A stretch of DNA of 64,000 bases from Bufo bufo (lineage: Eukaryota; Chordata; Amphibia; Anura; Bufonidae). The notes below the pieces were generated by a model. The model was not told the origin of the DNA. It did not search any database and saw only the letters and a list, made by a program, of their open reading frames with translations. The translations under genes and the position numbers were made by a program. Where the stretch lies: assembly GCF_905171765.1 (NCBI RefSeq), contig NC_053391.1:264968460-265032459 (forward strand). The letters run 5' to 3'. Positions within the stretch are counted from its first letter, which is position 1, and every line of letters begins with the position of its first letter. Shown here piece after piece: positions 1 through 11,540 of the stretch.

Positions 1-817
1 GTGTCCTGGACATAGCATCAGAGAACATGGGCATGTGATGAATCTGGTTCGTGGACCAATATGACCGCAATTCATGCTTTTTGGTTAGACCCATTTTCAG
101 GACAAGGCCCAGAAAAATTTTAATTTCGGAAACTTGGACTGGTTTCCACCGGAAAGGCTAGACAATAAAGCTTCCCGGGTTGGCGGCTATAAATTGAGTG
201 GCATACCGATTTGTTTCTGCCACAACTAAGTCCAAGAGCTCCGCAGTCAAGAACAGCTCAAAAAATCCCAGTGCCGAACCGATCTGAGCTGTCTCAACCC
301 GAACTCCAGACTGGGCGGTGAAAGGGGGAACTACAGGTGCGGCTGAAGTTGGGGACTGCCAATCAGGGTTTGCCAGCACCTCAGGGACTCTAGGGGCTCT
401 ACAGGCCTGTCTGTGCGGTGGCTGCGACGGGGTAACTATTGCACGTGCCACCGTACCAGCTTCAAATGCCCTTCTGGTGCTCGCCACTTCACCATGTTGT
501 ACAGCAGTGCTGGTACTAGATCCAGGATGGGCTGCGCTGCTGGTGTATGCCTCACCACGTAATCCGACTGCGCCAGCCCCACTCTGCTGCCCTTGAAACG
601 GATCCTGCGCAACCTGTGGTCTAGCGACACAGGGCCGGGTACGCCTGGTGGTATCAGGGACCTCAACCTCCTCGTCCGAACTTTGGGTCAGACTGCCACT
701 GCTTTCTACAGGTTCATATTCTGACCTGCTAGATTCGTCAGATGAGGGTTCCCATTCCTCATCCAACTGGGTCAGAATCCTGTAGGCCTCTTCAGAAGAA
801 TACCCCCTGTTTGACAT
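1..817 (-). pseudogene. piggyBac-like transposase, N-terminal part, runs off window
   Basis: The reading frame starts at 817 with MSNRGYSSEEAYRIL and has an acidic Ser/Glu-rich N-terminal region, as in PGBD/piggyBac transposases. The conserved block FFELFLTAELLDLVVAETNRY lies near residues 185-205, just before an in-frame TAG at 158-160. The same frame continues to base 1 with typical piggyBac text (FLGLVLKMGLTKKHELRSYW), so only one stop interrupts what is visible. The catalytic Asp domain would lie to the left of the window. The family performs cut-and-paste transposition at TTAA. The single stop could be a recent mutation or a sequencing error. Classification is firm; activity cannot be judged from this fragment. 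Confidence 0.85.
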
Positions 818-1738
818 TTGGACTACTAAATTTAGTGGTATTCCCTGAGACTACCCAAGAAAAAAAGCTAGCCTGTCTTACAAATGGGAGGCTAGCGAAG
901 TACCGGAGGCCGCTGCGATTGATAAAAAATATCAAAACTGATTTTTTTATCGCTGCAGCGCTTGTAAAGTGATTGTGCAGTGATTAAAAAAAAAGAATAA
1001 TTTTTGTCACTGTGTTGGGGCGGGCGTGGGTGAACGCACGTGGGGGCGACTGATCAGGCCTGATCGGGCAAACACTGCGTTTTGGGTGGAGGGCGAGCTA
1101 AGGTGACACTATTACAATTATAGATCTGACTGTGATCAGTTTTGATCACTTACAGATACTATAAAAGTACAAATGCTGATTAGCGATACGCTAATCAGCG
1201 AATAAGTGAGTGCGCTGGGCTGGGCGGTAACCGACGCTAACTACCTAACCAAGGGACCTAAACTATCCTAAAACTATCAGTCAGTACCAGTGAAAAAAAA
1301 ATGTGACAGTTTACACTGATCACTTTTTTCCCTTTCACTAGGTGATTGACAGGGGGCGATCAAGGGGTTAATTGGGGTGATGGGGGGTGATCTGGGGCTA
1401 AGTGTAGTGTTTGGTGGGTACTCACAGTGATGTCTGTTCCTCTGCTAGAACCAACCGACCAAAAGGACCAGCAGAGGAGCAGAGAAGCCATTTAACACCT
1501 TATATTTATAAATATAAGGTGTTAGATGGCTTCTGATTTGATTTTTTTAAAAATCAGCAACCTGCCAGCAACGATCACTGGCTGGCAGGTTGCTGACGAA
1601 ATACTCCTTGAACTTTTGCCGGCTCGCGATGCGCATGCGCGGGCCGGCTCTGACCGAAATCTCGCGTCTCGCGAGATGACGCACGGATGCGTCCAGGAGG
1701 AATGAATTGACCGCCTCCAGGACGCATCCGTGCGTTAG
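818..1738 (-). mobile_element. 5' noncoding part of the piggyBac-like element
   Basis: No coding signal is visible here. The stretch between the transposase start and the Penelope remnant holds several hairpins, including one at about 1497-1526 (ACACCTTATATT/AATATAAGGTGT). An inverted pair at 1678-1700 and 1714-1736 (core GCACGGATGCGTCC) lies at the right edge. The right boundary falls at TTAG beside the Penelope sequence, which could be a mutated TTAA target. I infer that this is the 5' terminal region of the piggyBac-like element inserted into the Penelope RT. The terminus itself is not proven because the other end is outside the window. Confidence 0.5.
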
Positions 1739-3320
1739 GCGGTCGGGAGGTGGTTATGGAGGGAGATTAGACTCGCTGAATCCTTCAGATGCGAAGGTAA
1801 TTTCATTACGTATTTTTGTAACAAAATATCAATGTAGTGTGATAGATTGCAGGTTAAGGAGGAGATGCCGGAGATGATGGGTCTCCCTGGCGGATTATTA
1901 ATAGATTTGTGCACCTTTGGTAGGTGATAGAAGAGGGCCAGGTTCGGATGGTCCACTAGGATTATTATTTTTCTTTTTTTGATATGACTGTTGTTTCTCA
2001 GCAGTTTCCAATAGATGAATTAGAAGTTTAGTGTCCTCTTTTAGCGGATTTCCGCCAAGATAGTAATCTTCGTCCCCAGATTTTGAATGCTTCATTCAAA
2101 TAGTCACTTCTATCCTGAATCACAATACCTCCTCCTTTGTCCGCGCTTCTGATCACAATGGACTCGTTATTCGTGAGATCCGTTAGAGCTATCTTCTCCC
2201 TCTTGTTGAGGTTATCAGGGATGTTTAGACCTTTGTTGATGGTCCTAAGTTCTTTAGTCACAAGCACAGAAAAGGTTTCTATATGATTTCCCCTATGATA
2301 TATAGGGTTAAATGTTGATTTGGGTTTTAGCCCTGTGTTGACAAATTTTGATGTTATGTCTGGGTCTATTGTGGTATTTTCTGACATTATTTGCAGTACA
2401 ATTTGGGGTTTTGATGCTTGGATCTCGAAATGCCGATGTAGCGTTAATTTGCGGATGAAGGTATTTAGATCCATGAGTAATTCAAATTCGTTGAATTTGC
2501 CGGTGGGGCAGAAAGATAAACCTTTCTGTAACAAGCTTGTTTCAGCGTCATTCAGTGGATGTGAGGACAAGTTGAAAATACGGACTAGTGTTTCTTCCTG
2601 TTTCTCTTGGGACTTATGTTGTTGGTCACAGTTTTTTTGTTGTTGGTAATTTGTGGGTCCGCTTGATTTCGCTTTTCCTCCTCGCCGTCCTCTTCTGAGC
2701 TTATTCTGAAATCCGTGATCACTGTAGTCCCTGAAGGTTGTCGCAGGACATATACTGCTTCCGGGGTCAGGGCCCCGGGTAGGGGTAAAAAAGACTGGTG
2801 ATCGATAGGGTCCGGGTTATCCTCAGCGCTGGTGTTGTGGACAGTGATGAGCGAATCTTCAAATATAGCAGAGCGGTTGTAATCAGCTGCTGAATTGTGC
2901 ACAGTTCCTAAAGTTGGAGGCAAAGGGACAATGGGCACACAGGAAGAGGTGGGCGGATGGGGAGGTGGAGGCCGAATGTCAGTGGGAGGACCAAATATGG
3001 TGGGAGGAAGGCTCAAGTGATCAATAGAAGGATCACTGGCCTCCATAGGGGATGGCAAGGTGTGTTGGTTTAGCGCAGGCCTCTGGGATAATGATTTGTT
3101 GGGGGTTTTAGGAGGCGGATCCTTATCATATTCGTGATGATTAGTGGAGGAAAGCGGAAGGGGAATGGCAACAGGCTCAACTGGGGCATATGCTCCAAGG
3201 GCGGGGCTGGGATCCCCATTGAGGAGAAGGGGGGGGGGGGTTCAATCGTAGGTTTCTTTCTATTGCTATTAATAAAGGTATTCCTTTGGTGATGTGTTCT
3301 GGTGTGTCTGATGTTCCAGT
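1739..3320 (-). pseudogene. Penelope-like element ORF, N-terminal and RT part, truncated
   Basis: The minus frames contain Penelope-like retroelement text. The upstream part includes DAETSLLQKGLSFCPTGKF and NNESIVIRSADKGGGIVIQD, followed after a frameshift near 2030-2100 by an RT block with YHLPKVHKSINNPPGRPIIS and ISGISSLTCNLSHYID. These match the PLE RT motifs around LPKIHKP..GRPIVS. A proline-rich N-terminal extension reaches about 3320 and is broken by a G-run near 3230. The RT palm and the GIY-YIG endonuclease are missing because the sequence stops at about 1739 against the piggyBac-like element. Frameshifts make it a pseudogene. The rest presumably lies left of the window. Confidence 0.8.
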
Positions 3321-4290
3321 CAGATGGATATAAATCCTTACTTATTCAAATGTCTTGATCATGCAACTATCAAATTCCCCTATTTGCTATATATGGTTCC
3401 AATGTTCATTTATCATTCATCATGTCTATGCATGTGCATATATATATCTATATCTATATATATATATATTTCCTATTATTTATGTGTGTGTTGATGTATG
3501 TGTGAGCGCATTTTTATGTATGTGGGCGTATATATACACACATATATATACATATGTTTTTTCCAAGCCCCATACAAAACGCCAATACATTTTTTACATT
3601 GATAGAATCAAGTGATAGCTGTCCAGAGCTACTTATATGTGTATATATGTGAAGGTGTATGTGTATGTATGTATGCATATGGCTTTATGTGAGCATATGT
3701 AATATCATACATATTTTTTATATTACCTATGAAATTGCAAAAATCTGGATCTATCTCCTTACTAAATCATTTATTTATACATATACGCACTAAACTAATG
3801 AGATTCTTCATCCACTATGGTCCTTCATGTTGGCCTTCCAGTGCCCTCTTCCAACATTATACAGTAGATATGCATTTGCTAATAGATCAGCCATTTTTTC
3901 CACTACTGTTGACCAGGTTTTGACATTCAAATCAACAGCATATGGATCCGTGAATATATGGCGACATTATTATCACTATTTGTGCTAATATCAATTTTAT
4001 GATGATTATTAATAGTGGTATATATTATCATACTTGTGGTATTGTTTGTATTATGATGACCATCGATACTAGTATGTAATATATATTACCATACCTATGG
4101 CATTTTAGCTTATTTTATATTACCAACAGGGGTTCTAATTCTATATGTGATTTTACATGCGGCCACTTAAATGTTTGCATACGTTTTACGTATACATTTA
4201 TTTCCAATTCATTTTATATTTATTTTTAATGACTATGTGTATACATTCTATTTTACTTCTGTACCCCCCCCAAAAAAAACTCTAAATTTG
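3321..4290. other. AT-rich stretch without genes
   Basis: This stretch holds TA/TG microsatellite at about 3440-3690 and long AT-rich sequence. It lies upstream of the Penelope ORF and may be that element's 5' noncoding region, but I see no coding signal. The open frame at 3355-3615 is microsatellite translation. Confidence 0.5.
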
Positions 4291-4296
4291 TGATTT

Positions 4297-4345
4297 CTTA
4301 GACTTGAAAAAGGAGTGTACCAACTCTGAAACGCGTTGTCACCCA
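4297..4345 (+). ncRNA. Degenerate hammerhead-like motif
   Basis: GACTTGAAAAAGGAGT is followed by a loop, ACTCT and then GAAACGCGTTGTC. The stem II-like hairpin GGAGT/ACTCT, the GAAA core and the AC..GU stem III closing pairs are present. The CUGANGA box is replaced by an ACTTGAA-like sequence. It resembles the motif at 49.1 kb and the two better hammerheads at 21.3 and 33.8 kb. It is probably a decayed Penelope-type ribozyme and probably does not cleave. Confidence 0.4.
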
Positions 4346-5019
4346 CCAATAAAGACCCTTTATTTATCTACTGAGGTTGTGTCTTTGCGCCAGATGGTAT
4401 CAATTGGTGTACTGTATTAGTGCACTAAAAAAAAATTCCTATTGCAATGCATATCATTCCTCTGGAGACTTGGCGACTCCACCTACGAGGACTGAGAAGA
4501 TACCGGCTGCACCGACCCCTTGTCCTCACGAGTGTTGTGCCCACGTATGCACAACACTGTAAGGTGAGCACAACCATTGATGTCTTAATTCCATATATTC
4601 AATTTTGAACTTATCACCCTATGAGCGCCTTCCAGGGCCGGTACAAGGCAGGGGCCGAAGGAGCGGGTGCCCTGGGCGCTACCATTTGCGGACAGGAGGG
4701 GGGCTCAGGTGAAGTGCCAGCAGCAGTGGCGTCGCCAGGGGGGGGCCAGAGGCGGCCACGGCCCCCCCTACATCATGCTGTGCCCCCCCATGTGCCCCCC
4801 CAACTAAAATGACCCCCCCCCCAAGTGAGCAGCCGCCGCCGGGCACAGGGAGATGAGCGCTTCCATTGCGCTCATCTCCATTGTAAACTGTCTGTGCCAG
4901 CGGAGGTGCAGGGGAGGGAGAGGCGTGTCCCTTCCCTTTCCTCTGATAGGCTGCAGGCAGGCACCGAAGTGGAGGAGAGGCCCCGCCCCCTAATTACTCC
5001 TGTTTACCTTTCTAAAGCT

Positions 5020-5250
5020 AAAGGACCTTTGATGATGTCATCACAGGTCCTGTAAGGGAACTGCACAGTGTAAAGTGTAGTTCCCAGGTTAGAACAGTGC
5101 ATCTGCCAGGACCTGTGATGACATCATCTTCAACATCACAGGTCCTGCAGAATCTAGCAAAGGAACTGCACCAAAAATGGTGTAGTTCCTAGGTTTCAAA
5201 GGTACATCTGCCAGGACCTGTGATGACATCATCACAGGTCCTTCAACCCC
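5020..5250. repeat. Tandem palindromic modules (TGATGACATCATCA)
   Basis: The phrase GGACCTGTGATGACATCATC and its near-complement recur with about 110-bp spacing, separated by copies of a block containing GTAGTTCC. The repeat is part of the hAT element interior. Confidence 0.6.
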
Positions 5251-5514
5251 TAACAGCAAGTATTAAAAGTTCACAAGCAGCTCTGTATTGATCCATACAG
5301 ACTGGAATGGAGAGGTAAGAGGAGGTCCTCCACTTTTCATCATTTACCCCCCCCCCCCATGCCCTGTTTTTACTCATTGCTCACTCATGTATACTACTTC
5401 AGACAGTTACCACTACCTCATGTACCTCACAGTGACTATAATGCATAACTGACCACATATTTCTATAAACACTGCATCTACAGTATTATACCTTCTATGT
5501 GTCACATCAATACA

Positions 5515-5518
5515 CTGC

Positions 5519-5566
<48 letters not shown>

Positions 5567-6100
5567 TACATGCACACACACTGCATATATTACACAGTAT
5601 TATACATGCAATATGTACAGATATATAGTATATACCGCAGTGCACTGATATGTGAGGTATGAGGTATAATAGATGCTGTGTGTACAGATATCAGTACACT
5701 TCTGTATATACTATATATGTGAGGTACGAGGTATAATAGATGCAGTGTGTACAGATATATAGTATATACAGCAGTGTACTGATATGTGAGGTACGAGGTG
5801 TCAATACACTGCTGTATTTACTATATACCTGTACACACTGCATCTATTATACCTCGTACCTCACATATTACACTACTGTATATACTGTATACACTGCATA
5901 TATTATACCCCGTACCTCACATATCAGTACACTGCTGTATATTATATACCTGTACACACTGCAACTATTATACCTGTACCTCACATATCAGAACACTAGG
6001 GAATATACATTATACCTGTACACACTGCATATATTATATTATACCGCGTACCTCACATAACTGTACACTGCTGTATATAATATACATCTGCATCTATTAT
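5515..6100. repeat. (TA)n microsatellite and roughly 67-bp minisatellite with orientation switch
   Basis: A TA/CA microsatellite (5519-5572) is followed by units containing GATATGTGAGGTACGAGG. From about 5820 onward the same unit is read on the opposite strand (CCTCGTACCTCACATATC). The array therefore changes orientation in the middle and forms a large imperfect palindrome. Confidence 0.7.
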
Positions 6101-6618
6101 ACTCTTTTGTGTGCCAGGGCTGTTTTGTAATCCCATTCCGGCCCTGATGGCATAAATTATAAAACGCAGCAGCAAGAATAGTTCATGGAACAAAGGGAGG
6201 GGCTATAAAGGGGAATGGGGGCCCAATTTAGATTCCTGCTAGGGGGCCCAGTGATTTTTATGTTACGCCCCTGCTGCAGGCACTAGGCCGGCAGCCTATC
6301 AGAGGCCGGCGCAATGACGTCATCGTGCCGCCTGAGCCTTACATTACAGCGTGGGACACAGGAAGAGGCTGCATCGCATCGCTGACACTTAGGTAAGTAT
6401 AAGTGTTTTTGTTTTTTTTTTTTTTTACAATAGTGTTACTGGCACATTGGGGGGGCTTATTACAAAACTGGCACATGATGATGGGGGGGACTTTATACTG
6501 GCACATGATGATGGGGGGGAACTTTATAGTGTCTGTGACTTTCAAAGTCCCACAGTCCTTTGTTCTATTGCTTTAAGTATATTCTTGTTTCAAAACAACA
6601 TTGATTCTTTCTTAAAAA

Positions 6619-6646
6619 CGGGGGGGGGGGGGGGGGGGGGGGGGGG
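6619..6646 (+). repeat. Long G homopolymer
   Basis: A run of about 28 consecutive G, near the right end of the hAT element. The length is likely to be unreliable in any assembly. Confidence 0.9.
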
Positions 6647-6789
6647 CGCAGTTTGCCATCTTTGCCCTGGGCACCAAATGGCCTTGTCCCAGCCCTGGCG
6701 CCTTCCTATCTTTTTTTGCCACATTCACAAGAAAGACTCAGGCCTGGTCAATTGGGATAAATCTATTGCCTAAAAAAAAAAGAGAGAAG

Positions 6790-7890
6790 AATGTTCCCAG
6801 AAATTGACAAACATTACCATTGTGGTGCGACCCCTATACCCATCAGTGAGCTCCATAAACCCGAGCTGATGTCACCTAGAGTCCTCTCTAAGTTGCAATC
6901 CTCTTCCACGATTTGACTGTAGGGAGTTGTGGGAGATCTTGGTCATCCAACATCGGCAGCGAGGATGGTATCGCCATCGGTAGAATCTCCAGAGCACACT
7001 AGATTCTTTCCAGGTCTAGAGGGGTATGTACCGTCAACTGCCGTCCATTAAGCCAGATGCTTAGACCGAACGGGAACAGCCATGTGTATTGTATATTCTT
7101 CTCCCGCAGGATCTCTAGTATGTTCGCTGACACAGCGTTTTGGCCAGAGTGGACGGAGCTATGTCTTGGCAGAACTGCAAGGTAGAGTCTGCGTATCGAA
7201 CAGCGTTCTTTCCCTAGCTGCTGTCAGTATTTGAGAAGTGTCCACAAAAGACAGAAGGCCGCAAATAATGTCTCGTGTGGGCTCCCCTTGTTTTGGCTTG
7301 GGCGAAGCGCCCTATATATGCGTTCTATGACCACTCCTGCTGCTCTCTCTGGGCCCAGCATATCATTAAAAATGTCCTGAGCCACTTTCCTATGGGCTTC
7401 TGGTGCAATCTGTTCAGGGAGACCAGTTAATTCTTATGTTTCTCCTTCTACTCTGGTTTGGTCCCTCAATTAGCATATGGGCCTTGTTAATAAATTCAGC
7501 GGTTTTGACGACTGCGTCGCTACAGCTTCTGAGAAGGTCACTATGCTGGATTGACCCGTTTCAAGCCCCTTGCTCGGTGGCTCAGCTGGGCGCAGATTTT
7601 TCCCTTATTCTCTGGCAGCTCCTCCATCACTGGTCTCATGGCCTGGTGGATTGTTTTCTTCAGGAAAGCTTTAGTGATGGGGGCTGAGGCAGACTAACCC
7701 CATTCGCTTTCAGCGATACTGTCTCTGTCGGAGTCCGCTTGATCTCCTGCCCTCTCGGTCCGGGCGCCATCTTGGATGGTCTCTGTCCGGGTGGTAGTTC
7801 TGCTTCTTCCAGCATTTTGTAGATCCATCTGGGCTGCAGACGACTTGGGGGTGTTCAGAGGAGCCCCGGACGCTCCATGTTCGTTTTAAC
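6790..7890 (-). pseudogene. L1-like ORF1 remnant
   Basis: Minus-strand translation with several frameshifts gives pieces typical of L1 ORF1. They include a coiled-coil-like segment containing AMRPVMEELPENKGKI, the RRM-like piece DIFNDMLGPERAAGVVIERI followed by ALRPSQNKGSP, and the C-terminal domain REKNIQYTWLFPFGL followed by LNGRQLTVHTPLDLERI. ORF1 of L1 elements encodes the nucleic-acid chaperone that coats the LINE RNA. ORF2 is not seen, since the sequence ends against the hAT element region at about 6780. Stops are frequent, so this is an old copy. A related C-terminal fragment lies at 27.64-27.86 kb. Confidence 0.6.
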
Positions 7891-8216
7891 CATTTTGTGA
7901 AGGTATAGGCTCGCTTATAACGTGGTTCTGAGGTGCACTCGTGAGGGAGCTGCAGGCTCCATAAAATTTATTTTAAAACATTTTATACGATGCTTACACA
8001 GAATAAGAAAATATTTAGTCACTCACACCTGATGTTTCTCTGACTGCTGCAGAACCTCCTAATACACACCTCAAATGCTGCAGAACCTTCTAATATGCAC
8101 CTTAGCTGCTGCAGAACCTCATAATACATGTCTCAGCAGCTGCAAAACATAATAAAGCATACCTGAGAACATACCTAATACAGCCCTCAGCTACTGCAGA
8201 ACCTCCTAATACTTAC
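7891..8216. repeat. Tandem minisatellite, CTGCAGAACCTCCTAATAC unit
   Basis: From about 8045 to 8212 a 35-40 bp unit with core GCTGCAGAACCTCCTAATA is repeated about five times with substitutions. The sequence from 7891 to 8044 shows nothing recognisable. Confidence 0.6.
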
Positions 8217-8218
8217 AA

Positions 8219-8455
8219 AGGCATGCAGAAGTTTGGGCACCCCTGGTTTAAAAATTAATGTTACTGAGAACAGTAAGCAAAGATGAAATGATGTCCAAAA
8301 GTGATAAAGTTAAAAGATGACATATTCTCTTTGTGGTTTATTTTTTGGAAGCTTGGTTCAAACAAGCCACAGTTTGTTTCCCATAACAGTGTGTGTGTAT
8401 TTCATTAAGGAAACAGGCTCTTGTCAATTCTAAAGACAATTAATAGTTGTCTCAG
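8219..8455. mobile_element. DNA transposon fragment (GGCATGCAGAAGTTTGGGCA end)
   Basis: The segment begins with GGCATGCAGAAGTTTGGGCA followed by CCCCTGGT. I recognise this as the terminus of a vertebrate Tc1/mariner-like family. The second terminus is not present, so this is a fragment. Confidence 0.5.
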
Positions 8456-9060
8456 TAAATGGCTATCCTGCACTTAGTATTAACCAAAAGACCTGACAGA
8501 ACAACAGATGGCAGGTTGAGAAATAGCGACCATAATATAATAAACTTCCAATTGTCATTCAAAAGGGTGTATTGTTTTTTTAGGGAGCCAAAAAAGTGAA
8601 TTTCCTAAAAGCAAAATTAGAGAGTTATTAGCGAGTTTATTAGCCTCACTAACTAGGCCAGTGTCTTCAAAATTAAAAAATACAGCCACAAAATTCTAAA
8701 CTCATTGTGAGAGGTACATCCTTATTTGGAATAAACGGGAGCAAAAAATGACCAATGTGGATAAATAGAAATGTAAAGGTGGCAATAAATGACAAAAAGA
8801 AAGCACTTAAATTACTAAAACGGAATGTAGCGGAGAAGCAGTAAAAAAACTACAAGCAGAAAAATATAAATTATGTAAAAGGCAGATAGAGATGGGCAAG
8901 CTGTAGACAGAGAGGCTCGTTGCCAACAAAAGTAAAACTAACCCTATAATGTTCTTCAATTATATAAATGGTAAAAAGTTTCTCCTATAACAGAGCAGAA
9001 GAAATGGAAAATAATAGCACAGATGCACGGTAATGAAATAATAGAGGCTGGCAGCTACTG
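8456..9060 (+). pseudogene. CR1-like LINE fragment, endonuclease to RT linker
   Basis: Plus-strand translation with stops gives a piece with RLRNSDHNIINFQLSFKR, the SDH motif typical of the apurinic endonuclease C-terminus in CR1/L2-type LINEs. Further along are lysine-rich linker remnants and a segment resembling FFNYINGKKFLL, which in intact elements precedes the RT domain. It is heavily decayed. I infer CR1-like rather than L1 from the SDHNIINF..KYINGK spacing. No RT palm or 3' end can be seen. Confidence 0.45.
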
Positions 9061-9275
9061 CAATATATCTCAGTTCCCATTGTTCCCCATAACTCATAGA
9101 AGGATATAAGAATGTCCCTCTGTGGTCCTGTATGTGAGAAGTCCATGTATACACTCCAAAGAAACAAAATAGAACATGGCAATCGCCGTCCAATAGAAAA
9201 CTCACTTTATTGAAGTATGAAAAACAGCATGGTTTGGATATGGATAGTATGGATGGTCTTTTTCGTTCTGCTTAA

Positions 9276-9861
9276 AAGGGTATTCTAGGAAAGTAACTTA
9301 AATTTTGAAAAACTGCATTAAGGCGGCAACCTGTAACCCAACCAGAACACATACCTATACATATAACCAGAGTTTCAATTTAACTTGCAATCCCATTGCC
9401 TAGCTCCTGTGTGAGCCTGCAACACACCCCGATTATCATGGCTGCAGCGCCTGATCTTCCCTTACAAAACTTAAAATCCCCACAATCCCTTGCTTTCCTG
9501 CTGTGAGTTTGTGCTTGTTCATGAGTGTTGATGTTTACTGATTGGCTGCCTGATATCACAGTGCAGTCATGCCCCCTCTACTCAGTAATCACCAGCACAC
9601 TGACACTCCCTTTGTTTCCCGAGACATTTACCTAGAGAATTGATAGCAACACACTGAGCATGCTCGACCTAACAAAGGCTCAGAACTATAGGTCGATGCC
9701 ATGGTAATTTATGAGGAGAAACAGTGGGTAACAGAGGAGAAAAACTAATTTTATAACTACTGAACAGTAAATATGTAAAATTTACATTATATTAGGTTTA
9801 TATTGATGATGATGAATTAGTTTAAAACATAAGTTATATTTATGGTAACTTGAATACCCCT
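9276..9861. mobile_element. T2/Kolobok-like MITE, TTAA target
   Basis: The termini AAGGGTATTC and GAATACCCCTT are inverted and flanked by TTAA at 9272-9275 and 9862-9865. This fits the TTAAAGG-type ends of T2/Kolobok-like MITEs. It has no coding capacity. Confidence 0.7.
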
Positions 9862-10104
9862 TTAAGCTTCGTCTGGCTCCAAACTGCACATGTGCTGCCC
9901 CCTTATATCCACGTTATGCAATCGCACATGTTATTTAAAAGTAAAATTTTTATCGAAAGATCCATAATAATACATAATACAATTATTTATAGATACAAGA
10001 GGTAAAAAACTGCATATCTCTGAGGAATATTCCTGTTGTGTATTACTTGCATAGTAATGCACTCATATAATTTCTCAATAATCGTTCAGGCCGAGCGGTC
10101 CTAA

Positions 10105-10690
10105 TGCCTTAGTCTGTATGATCATTTATTTCAGATTCCTTCCAGAACATCTCTCTGTGTCTGTCATGTCTATTGTTTGGTTGTTTGATATATTTTAATC
10201 CCAGAAACTGCATATGTTTACTATAACCTTTATGCGCCTTGGACATATGCTCAATCAGTCTTGGCACACTCCGCCTCCCCCCCGCCCTTTGTCTTTAAAC
10301 AGTGTACATGTTTGCCAAATCCTACCTCCATTGGTCTTATTGTTTTTCCTATGTTGTATAAGCCATATTTGCATCTAATGGCATACACCACATATTTAGT
10401 TTTGAAAGTAAACTCATGATGAACTTGAAATAAATGACCCCCAAGATTAACATTGCTATTACGGGATAAATTAATACAAAACCGACTTTGTCCACAGTAG
10501 TAATTACTGCTTGGCTGAATATCCTTTAAGCAATTACATCCCGTTTTTTTGGGCTTATTACCTCGACCTTTTATACCGCCGATGTACATTGACGTCACAT
10601 AGCGTAGGAAGAGACCACTGCACTCATGGAGCACCAGCCTTTGCTTTTTTTATTTTTTTTAATATAAATTCTTACAATAGACAGTTGCAA
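10105..10690 (-). pseudogene. Penelope-like element, GIY-YIG endonuclease end
   Basis: The minus frame 10251-10634 encodes a cysteine-containing linker (GCNCLKDIQPSSNYYCGQ) and then FTFKTKYVVYAIRCKYGLYN with IGKTIRPMEVGFGKHVH. This is the linker plus GIY-YIG nuclease (VVY..GLYNIGKT) found at the C-terminus of Penelope-like elements, where it nicks target DNA. After a frameshift near 10260 the next frame continues with RLIEHMSKAHKGYSKHMQF and ends with WKESEINDHTD and a stop at about 10107, the usual C-terminal tail. The RT part is absent. This is separate from the Penelope copy at 1.7-3.3 kb. Confidence 0.8.
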
Positions 10691-10856
10691 TAAAGGCAGA
10701 TCACAAGTAACGCTGGTAAGCAATAATCTGTTTAATTGTCGGCCCTTTAAGAATAATAAATGGTCCTTAGGCCTCAAAATTATCTACTAGTTTGTCATAG
10801 ATTTATATTCTCAATTTATAATAATTTCAAGTTAGTTTGGTCATTGTAGAACCTAT

Positions 10857-11040
10857 TAAAGGGGTTGTGTCACTTCAGCAAATGGCATTTTTTTTTTATT
10901 AATTCAAGGCACTTACTACTGTATTGTTATTATCCATATTGATTCCTATGCTGCCTGGATACATTTTTCCATCCCATTATACACTGCTCAATTCACTGAA
11001 ATCCAGCATTGGTGGTCGTGTTTGCACACTGTAGGAAAAA
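10857..11040. mobile_element. T2-like MITE fragment
   Basis: It starts with TTAAAGGGGTTGTGTCAC, a T2-type terminus. The opposite end is missing; the segment fades out at about 11040, before the myosin exon. Confidence 0.55.
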
Positions 11041-11128
11041 CAGTCTGAGCTATCATTTCAGAAATTCACTCAACTGATGCATAGCAAAATAGTCTTTCCT
11101 TGATGTTAAATATTTTTTTGTTTTCCAG

Positions 11129-11250
11129 GTTTGCTTGATGTGTATGGATTTGAATCTTTTCTACAAAACAGTTTGGAACAGTTGTGCATTAACTATGCTA
11201 ATGAGAAACTTCAACAGCATTTTGTGTCTCACTACATGAAAGCTCAGCAG
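11129..11250 (+). CDS. MYO19: MYO19 motor-domain exon (upstream exon)
   Basis: A polypyrimidine tract and TTTTCCAG precede 11129, and CAG|GTATAG follows 11250, so this is a canonical exon of 122 nt. After two bases of a split Gly codon it reads [18 protein letters not shown], then [20 protein letters not shown]. This is the myosin motor segment around the relay helix. The combination [22 protein letters not shown] fits MYO19, the mitochondrial actin motor, better than class V or other myosins. It ends in phase 0, matching the phase of the exon at 31119. No frameshift or stop is present, so it looks functional. The preceding exon is not found in 1-11128. Confidence 0.9.
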
Positions 11251-11540
11251 GTATAGAATGCATGCTACTGAATTAGACTGCTAATATACTGACGCTCCTC
11301 CTCACTTTATATATTGTATCAGCTGTTGCCTATGAATTTACATATTTCTAGCATTGCTCCATTTTAGGCTCATATTGGACGTTGTATTACCATTATTATT
11401 AATAATCTATGGGGGTCACATACTGCCGGGGTATAGCTGTCCAAAAAACTACTAGTTTATATGCCCCCATAAGGTAACACTATCATGGGGATGGGAGGGT
11501 GAAAAAAAGGAGTAGCATTTGTAGACAAAAGTGTTAGGCC

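Larger units (their letters stand above)
4633..6697. mobile_element. hAT-type nonautonomous element with 8-bp TSD
   Basis: The left end CAGGGCCGGTACAAGGC matches the inverted right end GCCTTGTCCCAGCCCTG. The 8-bp sequence GCGCCTTC occurs directly before 4633 (4625-4632) and directly after 6697 (6698-6705), which is the hAT signature. There is no transposase. Inside, a second hAT-like terminus (CAGTGGCGTCGCCAGG) starts near 4728 and a partner-like end (TTACGCCCCTG) lies near 6272. GC-rich modules are shared with the hAT element at 55.45-58.83 kb. The frames at 4621-5055 and 6447-6773 are repeat translation. Confidence 0.85.
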
